From Thiomicrorhabdus sp965602805 (GTDB lineage Bacteria; Pseudomonadota; Gammaproteobacteria; Thiomicrospirales; Thiomicrospiraceae): 64,000 nt of DNA. The DNA lies in contig CBFCZK010000012.1 of assembly GCA_965602805.1 (NCBI GenBank), forward strand, positions 40,408-104,407. The letters are read 5' to 3'. A model generated the notes under the pieces. It made no database searches. It had not been told where the DNA came from and was given only the letters and a program-made list of their open reading frames with translations. Every line of letters starts with the position of its first letter. Positions within the stretch are counted from its first letter, which is position 1. The position numbers were made by a program, and so were the translations under genes. Of the stretch, positions 18,403 to 26,194 are shown piece after piece.

Positions 18403-18651
18403 ATGATTGCTAAAAATTTAATGATGATTGTCTATTGTGCACTCCTTACGGGGTGCACGTCATTTAAACCGATTGATGTTGTTAGCAATATGTCAGAAAA
18501 AATGGGTGATTGGATAGGCTTTTCAGGCACTGAGTATTCAGTTCCTGATTATTATTCAACCAAACAAATAGATAAAAAGCATCAAATTGACACGACTTAT
18601 TACGTCAAAGATCTACGATGTGAAAACAGTGTTAATCGATGTGCTTACTGA
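18403..18651 (+). CDS. Small predicted lipoprotein
   Basis: An 82-residue protein with a lipoprotein signal peptide ending ALLTGC (lipidated Cys18) and a short polar mature part rich in Lys, Asp and Tyr with two further cysteines near the C-terminus (LRCENSVNRC) that might form a disulfide. I know no family for it. It lies 53 nt after the acidic membrane protein and 54 nt before the FlgP-like gene, all in one direction, so it may be part of the same envelope operon. It is too short for FlgO, which otherwise neighbours FlgP in Vibrio. Confidence 0.65.
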   Translation: MIAKNLMMIVYCALLTGCTSFKPIDVVSNMSEKMGDWIGFSGTEYSVPDYYSTKQIDKKHQIDTTYYVKDLRCENSVNRCAY

Positions 18652-18705
18652 GTAAGTCCAAAAAGTTTTAAATAAATAATTGAGTAAATAATGGAGTATA
18701 GGGCA

Positions 18706-19254
18706 ATGAAAAAGCAAACTGTTCTAATTGCAAGTCTTGCAAGTGTTGTTATGTTGGGTGGGTGTGTTCAGGGTAAATCTTGCTGTTCAGAAGAAAACCC
18801 ACAGTCTGTTGTGGTTCATCAGAAGCTCATGATGCCTGAAGCTTCAGTATCTACAGTTGATCAAAAACCAGAGTTGATGAAGATTTCTGGGATTGGCTAT
18901 GGTGCTGAAAGTACCTTTGGTGCTTACACACCTGGTCAACGTCGATTAATGGCGATTAGATCTTCTAAGTTAGATGCTTATCGTGCGCTTGCAGAGCAAC
19001 TGTATGGTATTAAAATTGACAGTAATACCGCTGTTTCGACAATGACCGCTAAAAACGATAGTTTTAGAGCGCGTGTCAATGCCGTTGTTCGTGGTGCGCG
19101 AATGGTGAGTGTGACGCCAATGGCTGATAATAACTATGAAACCGTATTAGAAGTTTATGTTGATAAACGCTTCTTTGAAGAAACTTTTGTCTATACCTCT
19201 AGTAAGTCTAGAGCAATGGAGCCTGAATCCGTCTACTCGGTTACCTCTTATTAA
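18706..19254 (+). CDS. flgP: LPP20-family outer-membrane lipoprotein, FlgP-like
   Basis: The LPP20 domain matches FlgP, a lipoprotein of the outer-membrane disc at the base of polar flagella. The lipobox is MLGGC with Cys20, followed by the LPP20 pattern: SGIGYG, then QRRLMAIRSSKLDAYRALAEQ, VVRGARMVS and YETVLEVYVDKRFFE. I start at the ATG at 18706, which directly opens the signal peptide MKKQTVLIAS; an in-frame ATG at 18691 is less likely because GGAG at 18693-18696 then serves as its ribosome-binding site. FlgT lies 4 kb downstream. Function is inferred from family and flagellar surroundings. Confidence 0.8.
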   Translation: MKKQTVLIASLASVVMLGGCVQGKSCCSEENPQSVVVHQKLMMPEASVSTVDQKPELMKISGIGYGAESTFGAYTPGQRRLMAIRSSKLDAYRALAEQLYGIKIDSNTAVSTMTAKNDSFRARVNAVVRGARMVSVTPMADNNYETVLEVYVDKRFFEETFVYTSSKSRAMEPESVYSVTSY

Positions 19255-19314
19255 TCGTCAGTTTGATGTTTGGTTTAGGTTTTAAGCTCCAATAGCGATT
19301 CGAGGAGGTTTTAT

Positions 19315-19605
19315 ATGGTTCGTTATAAAGTGTTCATTCCACTATTTTTAAGCCTGTTTATTTGGCAGGGTGTTGCGGATGCTGCAAGTATCAGTACGCG
19401 TGTTCGAGTGCTTGAGAGTAAGATCGCGAAACAAGATAGTAAGATTAAACAGTCAGTGAATTTGCGCCAAGCACAAGACTCTAAAATCGATAAGAGTTTA
19501 GCGAAAGTGAAGGCGCTTGAAAAGAAGGTCAATAAATTGTTAAAAAGCAAAGAAGGTGGTAAACATGCCGTCGGGAGAGCTGATAAGCGTTATGCTTTTC
19601 CTTAG
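19315..19605 (+). CDS. Small secreted coiled-coil protein
   Basis: A 96-residue protein with a signal peptide to about residue 23 (GVADA). The mature part is almost entirely heptad-like and very basic, with repeated short units such as LESKIAKQDSKIKQ and AQDSKIDKSLAKVKALEKKV, predicting a periplasmic coiled coil. GAGGAGG gives a strong ribosome-binding site. Terminator downstream. No known family. It is last in the run that includes the FlgP-like lipoprotein, so a periplasmic structural or adaptor role is plausible but unproven. Confidence 0.7.
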   Translation: MVRYKVFIPLFLSLFIWQGVADAASISTRVRVLESKIAKQDSKIKQSVNLRQAQDSKIDKSLAKVKALEKKVNKLLKSKEGGKHAVGRADKRYAFP

Positions 19606-19636
19606 CTTTTGATGTTGTCTTTGTTATTTCATTACT

Positions 19637-19679
19637 CCAATAAAAAGCCCGGTAAATTTCTTTCCGGGCTTTTTATTGG
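19637..19679. terminator. Bidirectional Rho-independent terminator
   Basis: A 16-bp perfect stem (19637-19652 with 19664-19679) around an 11-nt loop. A-rich and T-rich flanks on the two arms make it work in both directions. It separates the coiled-coil gene from the convergent PilZ gene. Confidence 0.9.
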
Positions 19680-19730
19680 GTGTCTGTTTTTCAGAGTAAT
19701 CGATTGGACTCCGTTTAATCTGAAAAAAGG

Positions 19731-20426
19731 TTACCGAGCTCGCACTCTACTCTGGCGCTCTTCTTGAGCGAGCTCAATTTCTTTAGCCTGAATAAAGTAA
19801 ACCAATTTACGACGATCGTCTTCACTTAAGCTTTGATAAGTAAGGGCAATAGTTGAGCCTTCTGAATGATCATTCAGAGGAGTGATGTTAACGATGTCAC
19901 AACGCACTAGAATTGGTGGTTCATTGGCAAGGGGTTTAATCAGTAAATCGATCTTATCTGAAATAATAACATCTTCTTCAATATCAATCGCAATGCCGCC
20001 ACCACTCAAGTTAACAAGTTTTTGTGGAATTGCTCGGGTCAGTTGTTTTTCATCAATGGTTTGCAAAACAAAATTAATTTTACTATTCATCGCCGTGAGT
20101 GCCGTCGCTAAGAGAGAGCTTTTTTGATTGATCTGGGAGATGACTTCGTTGATTTGTAGGTCAAGTTGCGCTAAGTTTTCCATGAAATACTCTTCAATAT
20201 ACTTAGCATCAGCCGATATGGGAAGAGCCGTTTCCTTGGCTTCTTCGTGCGACAGAATGCGGTAACTGCATGGCATCATGACATCAATTCGGTAAAAGGA
20301 ACGTTTATCTTTTCGCATTCGTCTTCTCTCTGGTAGATTGGATGTGTTTTTAGGAGCGTATTTTGAACCTAAATACTTACCCTTTAGTTTAGTATAAAAC
20401 GCATTCGCGTATAAAAAACTCTTCAT
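19731..20426 (-). CDS. PilZ-domain c-di-GMP receptor in the flgAMN operon
   Basis: Probable cyclic-di-GMP effector acting on motility. Both ligand motifs are present: RSFYR (RxxxR, residues 42-46) and NLSGGG (NxSxxG, 139-144). They are about 93 residues apart, far more than usual, because a helical segment of about 75 residues (roughly 62-135) is inserted into the barrel, as in the atypical tetrameric PilZ proteins. It is the last gene of the minus-strand flgA-flgM-flgN series, the same position as FlgZ of Pseudomonas. The ATG at 20426 has a weak ribosome-binding site; an in-frame ATG at 20318 preceded by GAGAGAAG could be the real start and would leave the PilZ core intact. Confidence 0.85.
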   Translation of the reverse strand: MKSFLYANAFYTKLKGKYLGSKYAPKNTSNLPERRRMRKDKRSFYRIDVMMPCSYRILSHEEAKETALPISADAKYIEEYFMENLAQLDLQINEVISQINQKSSLLATALTAMNSKINFVLQTIDEKQLTRAIPQKLVNLSGGGIAIDIEEDVIISDKIDLLIKPLANEPPILVRCDIVNITPLNDHSEGSTIALTYQSLSEDDRRKLVYFIQAKEIELAQEERQSRVRAR

Positions 20427-20547
20427 TTTTAATGAAAATTATTTAATAAACAATGATAAGCAGAAAATACGCCAAATGTTCTCAAAGTAGAATTCAGGCG
20501 AAGATGAGTGTGGAGTGTTGGCAAGTAGGAGGTGGTGCTGTTGATTT

Positions 20548-21039
20548 TTAAGCTTTGCCAAGAGATGTTTTGGTATTCGATGAAGCAGTAGTAACGCCGC
20601 TAGAGCCATAAAGTTGTACATTGGACTGGGTTTTTCCTGAAATCAAATTAAGGGCGTGTTTGTTAATATTGCTCAACATTTGAATTGCCATACCATTGGC
20701 TTGGTTTAAGTCTTGGCATTGATCAGAAATAGCGACCAGTTTTTGGGTAGCTTGCTGGAGTGCTTTAGGGAGTGTTGCAGCAACTTTGACGTCGAATAGA
20801 TTTGCAAGCGTCAGGTTGTTGGCTTTAAGGCTTGATTCTAATTGCCCCGTAAGGTGGGCAATTCCTTCAGATTGTTCTTGTTTCGTTGATGAGCTGAGAG
20901 TAAGTTGCTCTGAATTGTTTTTCTTTAAGGCTTCTGACTCTGTCTGTAGAGCGTTGTAAAAACTTTCAAATAGGTGTGTTAACTCAGCAACCAGTGAGGT
21001 TAGTTGCTGTCTGTTTTGAACATCATCTATTTGAGTCAT
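20548..21039 (-). CDS. flgN: Flagellar export chaperone FlgN
   Basis: Cytoplasmic chaperone for the hook-filament junction proteins FlgK and FlgL. The 163 residues are almost all helical: LTSLVAELTHLFESFYNAL starts the first helix and LEKxQ-like glutamine-rich helices follow. The length fits (E. coli 138, Pseudomonas about 156). Identification rests on the helical pattern plus its position directly after flgM and near flgA. The C-terminus is low-complexity. Confidence 0.85.
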   Translation of the reverse strand: MTQIDDVQNRQQLTSLVAELTHLFESFYNALQTESEALKKNNSEQLTLSSSTKQEQSEGIAHLTGQLESSLKANNLTLANLFDVKVAATLPKALQQATQKLVAISDQCQDLNQANGMAIQMLSNINKHALNLISGKTQSNVQLYGSSGVTTASSNTKTSLGKA

Positions 21040-21072
21040 AATTTACTTTAGCGCCAGTCAATTGTTGCAGAT

Positions 21073-21381
21073 TTAGAATCTAGCGAATAAGGCTTCGGTT
21101 TGCATCAATTTATCTGCAACACGTTCCGCGTCTACTTGATAAGAACCGTCTTGAATCGCACTTTTAAGTTCAGCAATACGCGCAGAGTTATCAATATCCA
21201 CACTCTGTGCTTTTTGCTCAAGGTTACTCACTTGAGAAAATGCCTGGGTAAGGGTGACTTTATCTGTGTTGGCTTGAGAAGCTGGCGCAGAACTGTTTTC
21301 AGTAGTCTCTTTGCCAGGGTTTTTAACCGACTCAGTTGAGCGTGTCTGTAGTACGCCGCTGTTTAAATTTTTAATATCCAT
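21073..21381 (-). CDS. flgM: Anti-sigma-28 factor FlgM
   Basis: Binds sigma-28 (FliA) until the hook is finished, then is exported. The 102-residue protein has a disordered polar N-terminus starting MDIKNLNS and a C-terminal helical sigma-binding region: DNSARIAELKSAIQDGSYQVDAERVADKLM, split across about residues 64-97, contains the family pattern R-x-x-x-I-x-x-G-x-Y. A sigma-28 promoter lies 62 nt upstream, giving the expected feedback. It is followed by flgN with 33 nt between. Confidence 0.92.
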   Translation of the reverse strand: MDIKNLNSGVLQTRSTESVKNPGKETTENSSAPASQANTDKVTLTQAFSQVSNLEQKAQSVDIDNSARIAELKSAIQDGSYQVDAERVADKLMQTEALFARF

Positions 21382-21442
21382 TTTATGGCCTCACACCTTT
21401 TGACTGTCATTTTAACAGCATTACTTTTAGTTTCTACTTTTT

Positions 21443-21468
21443 ATATCGGCCGCTTTAAGAAAGCTTTA
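21443..21468 (-). promoter_or_regulatory. Sigma-28 promoter of flgM
   Basis: On the minus strand TAAAGCTT (21468-21461) and GCCGATAT (21450-21443) are separated by 10 nt. The consensus is TAAAGTTT-N11-GCCGATAA, so fourteen of sixteen element bases match and the spacer is one short. It lies between flgA and flgM. Confidence 0.8.
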
Positions 21469-21555
21469 GTAAAAATATTGTTTTTTTCAAAATTAAATTC
21501 AAGTTTTGTTATTAGAAGTTTTTTGATTATTCAGCCTAACTCGCTAAAATATTTT

Positions 21556-22272
21556 TTAAGGAATAAAAACCGTATTTGGAGCAATAACGATGCCTTTTAC
21601 GACCTTATTCGATGTAATGTTTTTGACAGCAACTTGTTGCTGCTCAACGGCACTTTGTAGCGCAATGCCTTTGGTCTTAACTTGAATGCTACCGATATTC
21701 GCAATCAGAGTCACTTGTTGTTTTTTGAAAACCCAATAAGGTGGTTGTAAATCTTTAATTTTGAGGATGCTCTTGGCACCAATCGATTTTTTTGTCCTCA
21801 TGCCGATAGCGGTATCTAAATTAATTAGGCTGCCTCTGGGTATCTGTTTATAAGGTAAGAGAACTTGTTTCAGATCGATACTCTTTATAACGGCGCCTTT
21901 GAGGATTCCTTGAGTTGTCATTATTGCCGTTTGTTTGCCATCAACCACGGCAGGCACAAAAACTCGCCAATTAGGTAGGTGGCAACTTACACTGTATGTC
22001 ATTCGTCCAACGGTTTCTTCAGAGTTCCTATCCTTAAGTTCCAGCGGTTGTTGGCATTGTGGTAATTTTAAAGTTGGGCTTAGTTTTCTGAGCTGAATAG
22101 TGGGCTCAAAAATTTGTTGGTCAATTTTTTGCTTTATGTGTTCAGACACAAGATGATGAATCTCATCCAGTGATTGATGGCTGGTCGTGATAGGAGGCTC
22201 TTGAGCTTGAATATTCAAACTCATACAAGCACTTAGCAGTAGCGTAAAGATTTTTGCAATGGGGTTATTCAT
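21556..22272 (-). CDS. flgA: Flagella basal body P-ring assembly chaperone FlgA
   Basis: Periplasmic chaperone for assembly of the FlgI P ring. A signal peptide covers about residues 1-23 (ending IQAQ). The C-terminal SAF/FlgA domain is clear: GAVIKSIDLKQVLLPYKQIPRG, then IGMRTKKSIGAKSILKIKDL, and the end with GVALQ-like IALQSAVEQQQVAVKN. The 238 residues fit the family. It is the first gene of the minus-strand operon leading to flgM, flgN and pilZ, and diverges from cheV. Confidence 0.9.
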   Translation of the reverse strand: MNNPIAKIFTLLLSACMSLNIQAQEPPITTSHQSLDEIHHLVSEHIKQKIDQQIFEPTIQLRKLSPTLKLPQCQQPLELKDRNSEETVGRMTYSVSCHLPNWRVFVPAVVDGKQTAIMTTQGILKGAVIKSIDLKQVLLPYKQIPRGSLINLDTAIGMRTKKSIGAKSILKIKDLQPPYWVFKKQQVTLIANIGSIQVKTKGIALQSAVEQQQVAVKNITSNKVVKGIVIAPNTVFIP

Positions 22273-22474
22273 GTGGCAATACTAACATGAGTTGAAATGG
22301 CTTTTAAAGGTCACTTTAAATTAAGTCAGTTTATTATTGCTGTGTATTGCACTATTATGTGGGCTTTATCGTCAAAAAATAAGCAATCGATAAAACAGTG
22401 TTATAAAGAATTCAAAATATGATTAAGAAAATAGAACTGATGATTAAACAAACAATGAGTAAGGTGGCGTTAAG

Positions 22475-23440
22475 ATGTCTAGCTTTCTAACCGGGGTTGA
22501 TCAAAGAACTTCCTTAGCAGGAATGAACCGCATGGAGTTACTGTTGTTTACCATTAAGGGTAAACAACTGTTTGGGATTAATGTATTTAAAGTGCGTGAA
22601 GTGATTCGTACGCCAGATATCTCGCCTGTTCCCAAGTCAGACTCCAGAATAGTGGGGGTAGCGGATATCCGTGGACAGACCATGCCCATGATTGATTTAG
22701 CCAAAGCATTGGATCTGGAAGCGATTGATCCTAAAGATTATTCCAAAAGTTTGACGATTGTGACGGAGTTTAATAGTTCCGTGCAGGGCTTCTTAGTTGA
22801 AGATGTTGATCGTATTGTGCATCTGCGTTGGGAAGATATTCTTGCACCACCGGCTTCATTAATGGGGGTGAACTACTTGACCGGGATTACCCGAGCACAA
22901 AATCAGATTGTTGAGATTGTTGATGTTGAAAAGGTCTTGGTAGAAGTTTCCGGTACTCGTGAAGAGCTTTCTGAAGAGTATATTTCAAGCCATAAATCGG
23001 TTACCGATGGTCAGGACTTCTTTGTTTTGGGTGCGGATGATTCGGTCGTTGCCAGAAGCCAATTAAAAGGCGTGTTGGATAGACTGGGAATTGCGAATAA
23101 AATTGTTAATAATGGTAAATTAGCTTTGGACCTTCTTAAAAAATGGGCGGATGATGCGGATAAAGGCATTGCTGATAAGGTCAGCGATCGCGTTTTAATG
23201 GTTATTTCTGATATCGAAATGCCTGAAATGGATGGCTACACCTTAACCACAAGTATTCGTAAAGACGATCGCCTTAAAGATCTATATGTCATTCTGAACT
23301 CTTCATTGAGTGGTGGCTTTAATGATACCTTGACTGAAAAAGTCGGGGCTAACGTGTTTTTATCAAAATGGCACTCGGATGAGTTAGCCGAAACGATTGT
23401 GGCTAGAATTGAAGCGGTAAGATACGGTACGGTTGTATAG
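22475..23440 (+). CDS. cheV: Chemotaxis coupling protein CheV
   Basis: CheW-like adaptor with a C-terminal receiver, coupling receptors to CheA and tuned by phosphorylation. Residues 20-160 form the CheW domain (LLLFTIKGKQLFGINVFKVREV; the VVDVEKVL-type end near 150). Residues about 180-320 form the receiver, with the phospho-acceptor Asp246 in VISDIEMPEMDGY and the acidic pocket GADDS near 187. The 321 residues fit. AAGGTGGCG precedes the ATG. In Vibrio and Pseudomonas cheR follows cheV at this spot; here flgT does and no cheR is in the window. Confidence 0.93.
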   Translation: MSSFLTGVDQRTSLAGMNRMELLLFTIKGKQLFGINVFKVREVIRTPDISPVPKSDSRIVGVADIRGQTMPMIDLAKALDLEAIDPKDYSKSLTIVTEFNSSVQGFLVEDVDRIVHLRWEDILAPPASLMGVNYLTGITRAQNQIVEIVDVEKVLVEVSGTREELSEEYISSHKSVTDGQDFFVLGADDSVVARSQLKGVLDRLGIANKIVNNGKLALDLLKKWADDADKGIADKVSDRVLMVISDIEMPEMDGYTLTTSIRKDDRLKDLYVILNSSLSGGFNDTLTEKVGANVFLSKWHSDELAETIVARIEAVRYGTVV

Positions 23441-23496
23441 CGTTTTACACTTTTTTGCGTAATTCATATAGAGTTAAGTGAATAACAGGAATTTTC

Positions 23497-24831
23497 TTGA
23501 TGTCAGATTTTCAAAAAGTTATCGGTTTGCTGGTATTGCTGTTTAGCGTCAATAGCCAGGCAGGTTTGACAGACCTTTTCTGTATTCAGGACGATGCTAG
23601 TTGTGTAACGGCACCGCCTATTGCAAATGTACCCGCCCCTCCTATGCAACCGCGATCAGCGGTTTCTACGCCAGAAGAAAGTATGTGTGTGGATGTTAGG
23701 GGGGTTGCCAGTACAGATGGGGTTGATGAGGCATTTGCACGTAAGATGGCGATTAGAGATGCTCTGAAAATGGCAAGCATTAAAAATAATGTCAGCGTTA
23801 AAACAGACCAATCAGTCGAGCAATACCAACTCACGTTAGACAGTTCACGCTTTACCTCAAGCAGCAAGGTTAAAAGTTTTACGGTTTTAAAAGAAGGCCT
23901 GGAAGAGCCGGATGATATGTATGGGCAGACTAAAAAAGGACCTCTTAACTATGAGGTGACTTTGAATGTTTGTCTGACGGAAGATCGTGGCGTTTGTACC
24001 GATTTAACCGGCAATCAATATCAAACGCGTTTAGCGGTTGCGCCAGTGGTTATCGCGCATGCTAATCAAGCAAATGATGTTTCTAATCTATTAATGGGTT
24101 ATCAACAAGAGTTAGAGCGCCGTATTAAAAATCAGGGATATCGTAACTTCAGTCTTTTGCTCGATCCGGTAGATTTACAGCCTAATATGATGGTTCAACC
24201 CAATTTAGATCCAGAGTTGTTGTCTGAAATTCGAGATAGAACGGGGGCGCAGTATCTGTTACTAACCGTAATACGTTCAATGTCTGCTCATCAAAATGAT
24301 GGTTACATGAATGGTGCCAAGCGTTTTTATCATTTACAGGTTAAGCCCGATAGTCGTCATTTAGAAGTGGATTGGTATGTACTTGATTTAATGAAAAACA
24401 GAACGGTACATCAGATGAGACGGGGTTTTGATGTACAAGGAGATGTGACGGTTGGTCGCGACAGGCCGTTTGGCAGCAATGCCTTTTTTGCGACCGATAC
24501 CGGAATGGCTTTTCATGCGTTATTAGAAAAACAAACCACTGATGTGCTTGATTTCTTACACTGCAAGCCGTTTGAAAGCCAAATTATCGATGTGCGTAAT
24601 AATGAATACATTGTCTATCTAAACTCTGAATCGGGAGCGAAAGTTGGCGATGACTTAGCCGTTTATCATAAGACGGGTCGGCCAGTGCGTATCAATGGTG
24701 TTGATCTTGGTTCGGACGAAGTGCCTGGGGCTTTCTTAAAAATTAAACGAATTTTACCTAAGTTTGCCATCGCAGAAGTGACCGCCAAAAAAGGCACGAT
24801 TCAAGTGGGTGATTTAGTCAAAACTTGGTAA
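23497..24831 (+). CDS. flgT: Flagellar H-ring protein FlgT
   Basis: Periplasmic/outer-membrane basal-body protein that forms the H ring and recruits MotX/MotY in Vibrio. The 444 residues start with a signal peptide (to about residue 22). The N-terminal domain has RKMAIRDALKMASI and a conserved YEVTLNVCL end. The middle domain has TRLAVAPVVIAHANQ, LMGYQQELERRI and SEIRDRTGAQYLLLTVIRS. The C-terminal domain has VYLNSESGAKVGDDLAVY. This three-domain order is that of FlgT. It sits 56 nt after cheV, probably co-transcribed, and has a terminator. Confidence 0.85.
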   Translation: MMSDFQKVIGLLVLLFSVNSQAGLTDLFCIQDDASCVTAPPIANVPAPPMQPRSAVSTPEESMCVDVRGVASTDGVDEAFARKMAIRDALKMASIKNNVSVKTDQSVEQYQLTLDSSRFTSSSKVKSFTVLKEGLEEPDDMYGQTKKGPLNYEVTLNVCLTEDRGVCTDLTGNQYQTRLAVAPVVIAHANQANDVSNLLMGYQQELERRIKNQGYRNFSLLLDPVDLQPNMMVQPNLDPELLSEIRDRTGAQYLLLTVIRSMSAHQNDGYMNGAKRFYHLQVKPDSRHLEVDWYVLDLMKNRTVHQMRRGFDVQGDVTVGRDRPFGSNAFFATDTGMAFHALLEKQTTDVLDFLHCKPFESQIIDVRNNEYIVYLNSESGAKVGDDLAVYHKTGRPVRINGVDLGSDEVPGAFLKIKRILPKFAIAEVTAKKGTIQVGDLVKTW

Positions 24832-24884
24832 TCCCGCTTCTCTAGTTTTATTCAGAATCGGAATCGAATAAATCGCTTTTTTAT

Positions 24885-24913
24885 AAGCCAGCCTTTCATA
24901 GGTTGGCTTTTTT
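24885..24913 (+). terminator. Rho-independent terminator after flgT
   Basis: AAGCCAGCC (24885-24893) pairs with GGTTGGCTT (24901-24909), one G-U pair, 7-nt loop, followed by a T run. Confidence 0.85.
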
Positions 24914-25047
24914 GTTTCTGTTGTTTATAACATTGGGTATCTGTCCGGTTGTTATTCATTAACTCTCATCTTATGTCTTTATTTATCTCCTTTTTATACC
25001 TTTCTAATAGGTTGTGTTGAATCATAAAAAAACAGCTGTCAAAAAAC

Positions 25048-25063
25048 TGACCAGGCCTGGTCA
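25048..25063. repeat. CCAGGCCTGG palindrome copy upstream of flgB
   Basis: Perfect 16-bp palindrome TGACCAGGCCTGGTCA. Its centre is about 185 bp upstream of the -24 element of the flgB promoter. Confidence 0.85.
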
Positions 25064-25240
25064 ATTTGTTTTTCTTCATTTTTTAAGTCAAATATGGCAT
25101 TAAAAGCATCATTGTTGATTTCGTTAGATACGTATTTTTATTTCAAAATTGTACTAAAGTTTTTAGATATTCGGCCGAATACACTCTATTTTTAATTCCT
25201 TTAGCGCTTTTTTAATAAAAAAACCCAAAAAAACAAGGTT

Positions 25241-25256
25241 TGGCATTTGTGTTGCT
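25241..25256 (+). promoter_or_regulatory. Sigma-54 promoter of flgB operon
   Basis: TGGCATTTGTGTTGCT fits TGGCAC-N5-TTGCW with one deviation (C to T), with GG and GC at the right spacing. It lies 80 nt before the flgB ATG. Confidence 0.85.
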
Positions 25257-25336
25257 ATGAGTTTATTAAAAATGAGATGCGAACAGAAATTAATCTGAAT
25301 TCAGTATCCAGCTACAAAGACCAGAAAGGAATTGTT

Positions 25337-25744
25337 ATGGCCGAATCAATATTTGGAATTCATGAAAGCGCCTTAAAAATACGTGAACAACGTGCTGAGG
25401 TATTGGCGAATAACTTAGCCAATGCGGATACGCCAAATTTTAAAGCTAGAGACGTAGACTTTAGATCGGCTTTACAAGATGCGCACAGTGGTTCGCGTAG
25501 CTCGGAAACCGCATCGATGGCTAAAACCAATAGTCGCCATATAGATGGTGATGCGAGTAGTTTTGCCAGTACCTCAAGTTATTTGATGTACCGTCAACCC
25601 ACGCAACCTTCTTTAGATGGCAATACCGTTGAATCGCATATTGAAAAAGCAAAGTTCATGGAAAATGGTATGCAGCAAACGGCAACCCTTGAATTTTTGA
25701 ATGGCAAAATAACAGGGCTTCGTGGCGCTATTCGTGGTGAATAG
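25337..25744 (+). CDS. flgB: Flagellar proximal rod protein FlgB
   Basis: Proximal rod subunit in the periplasm. From the ATG at 25337 the protein has 135 residues. The N-terminal rod/hook motif reads LANNLANADTPNFKARDVDF, and the C-terminal helix has VESHIEKAKFMENGMQQTATLEFL. I choose 25337 because AAAGGAATTGTT precedes it and because the sigma-54 promoter overlaps any earlier start (an in-frame ATG at 25247 lies in the promoter). First gene of flgBCDE. Confidence 0.95.
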   Translation: MAESIFGIHESALKIREQRAEVLANNLANADTPNFKARDVDFRSALQDAHSGSRSSETASMAKTNSRHIDGDASSFASTSSYLMYRQPTQPSLDGNTVESHIEKAKFMENGMQQTATLEFLNGKITGLRGAIRGE

Positions 25745-25767
25745 GCTAACGACTTAGGAGAGTAAAT

Positions 25768-26178
25768 ATGTCAATGTTCAATATTTTAGATATCTCTGCG
25801 ACGGGTATGCACGCACAGACTGTGCGTTTAAATACCATCGCATCCAATATGGCTAACGTCGATAGCATCAGCTCCAACGCTGAGGATACATACCGTTCTA
25901 AACAGCCGGTTTTTCAGACTATTCTGGAAGGTAGTAAGTCTGAACCTCGTGGCGGTGTCCGCGTTAAAGAGATTGTAGAAAGCCAAGAGCCTTTAAAAAT
26001 GGAATTCAGCCCTAACCATCCGATGGCGAATGAGGAGGGGTATATCTTTAGACCAAACGTCAATGTGGTTGAGGAAATGGCGAATATGATGTCAGCTTCT
26101 CGATCTTACGAAACCAATATCGAAGTGATGAATACTTCAAAACAACTTTTATTAAGAACCATTCAGCTTGGCAAATAG
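25768..26178 (+). CDS. flgC: Flagellar proximal rod protein FlgC
   Basis: Rod subunit next to FlgB. The 136 residues begin MSMFNILDISATGMHAQTVR, with the rod motif LNTIASNMANVDSISS, and end with MMSASRSYETNIEVMNTSKQ, the conserved C-terminal coiled coil. AGGAGAG precedes the ATG. It is 23 nt after flgB in the same operon. Confidence 0.96.
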   Translation: MSMFNILDISATGMHAQTVRLNTIASNMANVDSISSNAEDTYRSKQPVFQTILEGSKSEPRGGVRVKEIVESQEPLKMEFSPNHPMANEEGYIFRPNVNVVEEMANMMSASRSYETNIEVMNTSKQLLLRTIQLGK

Positions 26179-26194
26179 GTAAAGGAGAACGGAA

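Larger units (their letters stand above)
24832..25336. other. Intergenic region ahead of flgB
   Basis: 505 bp. It holds, in order, the flgT terminator, a 16-bp palindrome of the CCAGGCCTGG family, an AT-rich stretch of about 170 bp, the sigma-54 promoter of flgB and its leader of about 70 nt. No gene is seen. Confidence 0.6.

Noticed and set aside
22367..22393. Possible sigma-28 promoter of cheV (ATCGATAA)
   Set aside because: The -10 is similar, but no TAAA-type -35 lies at the required distance.
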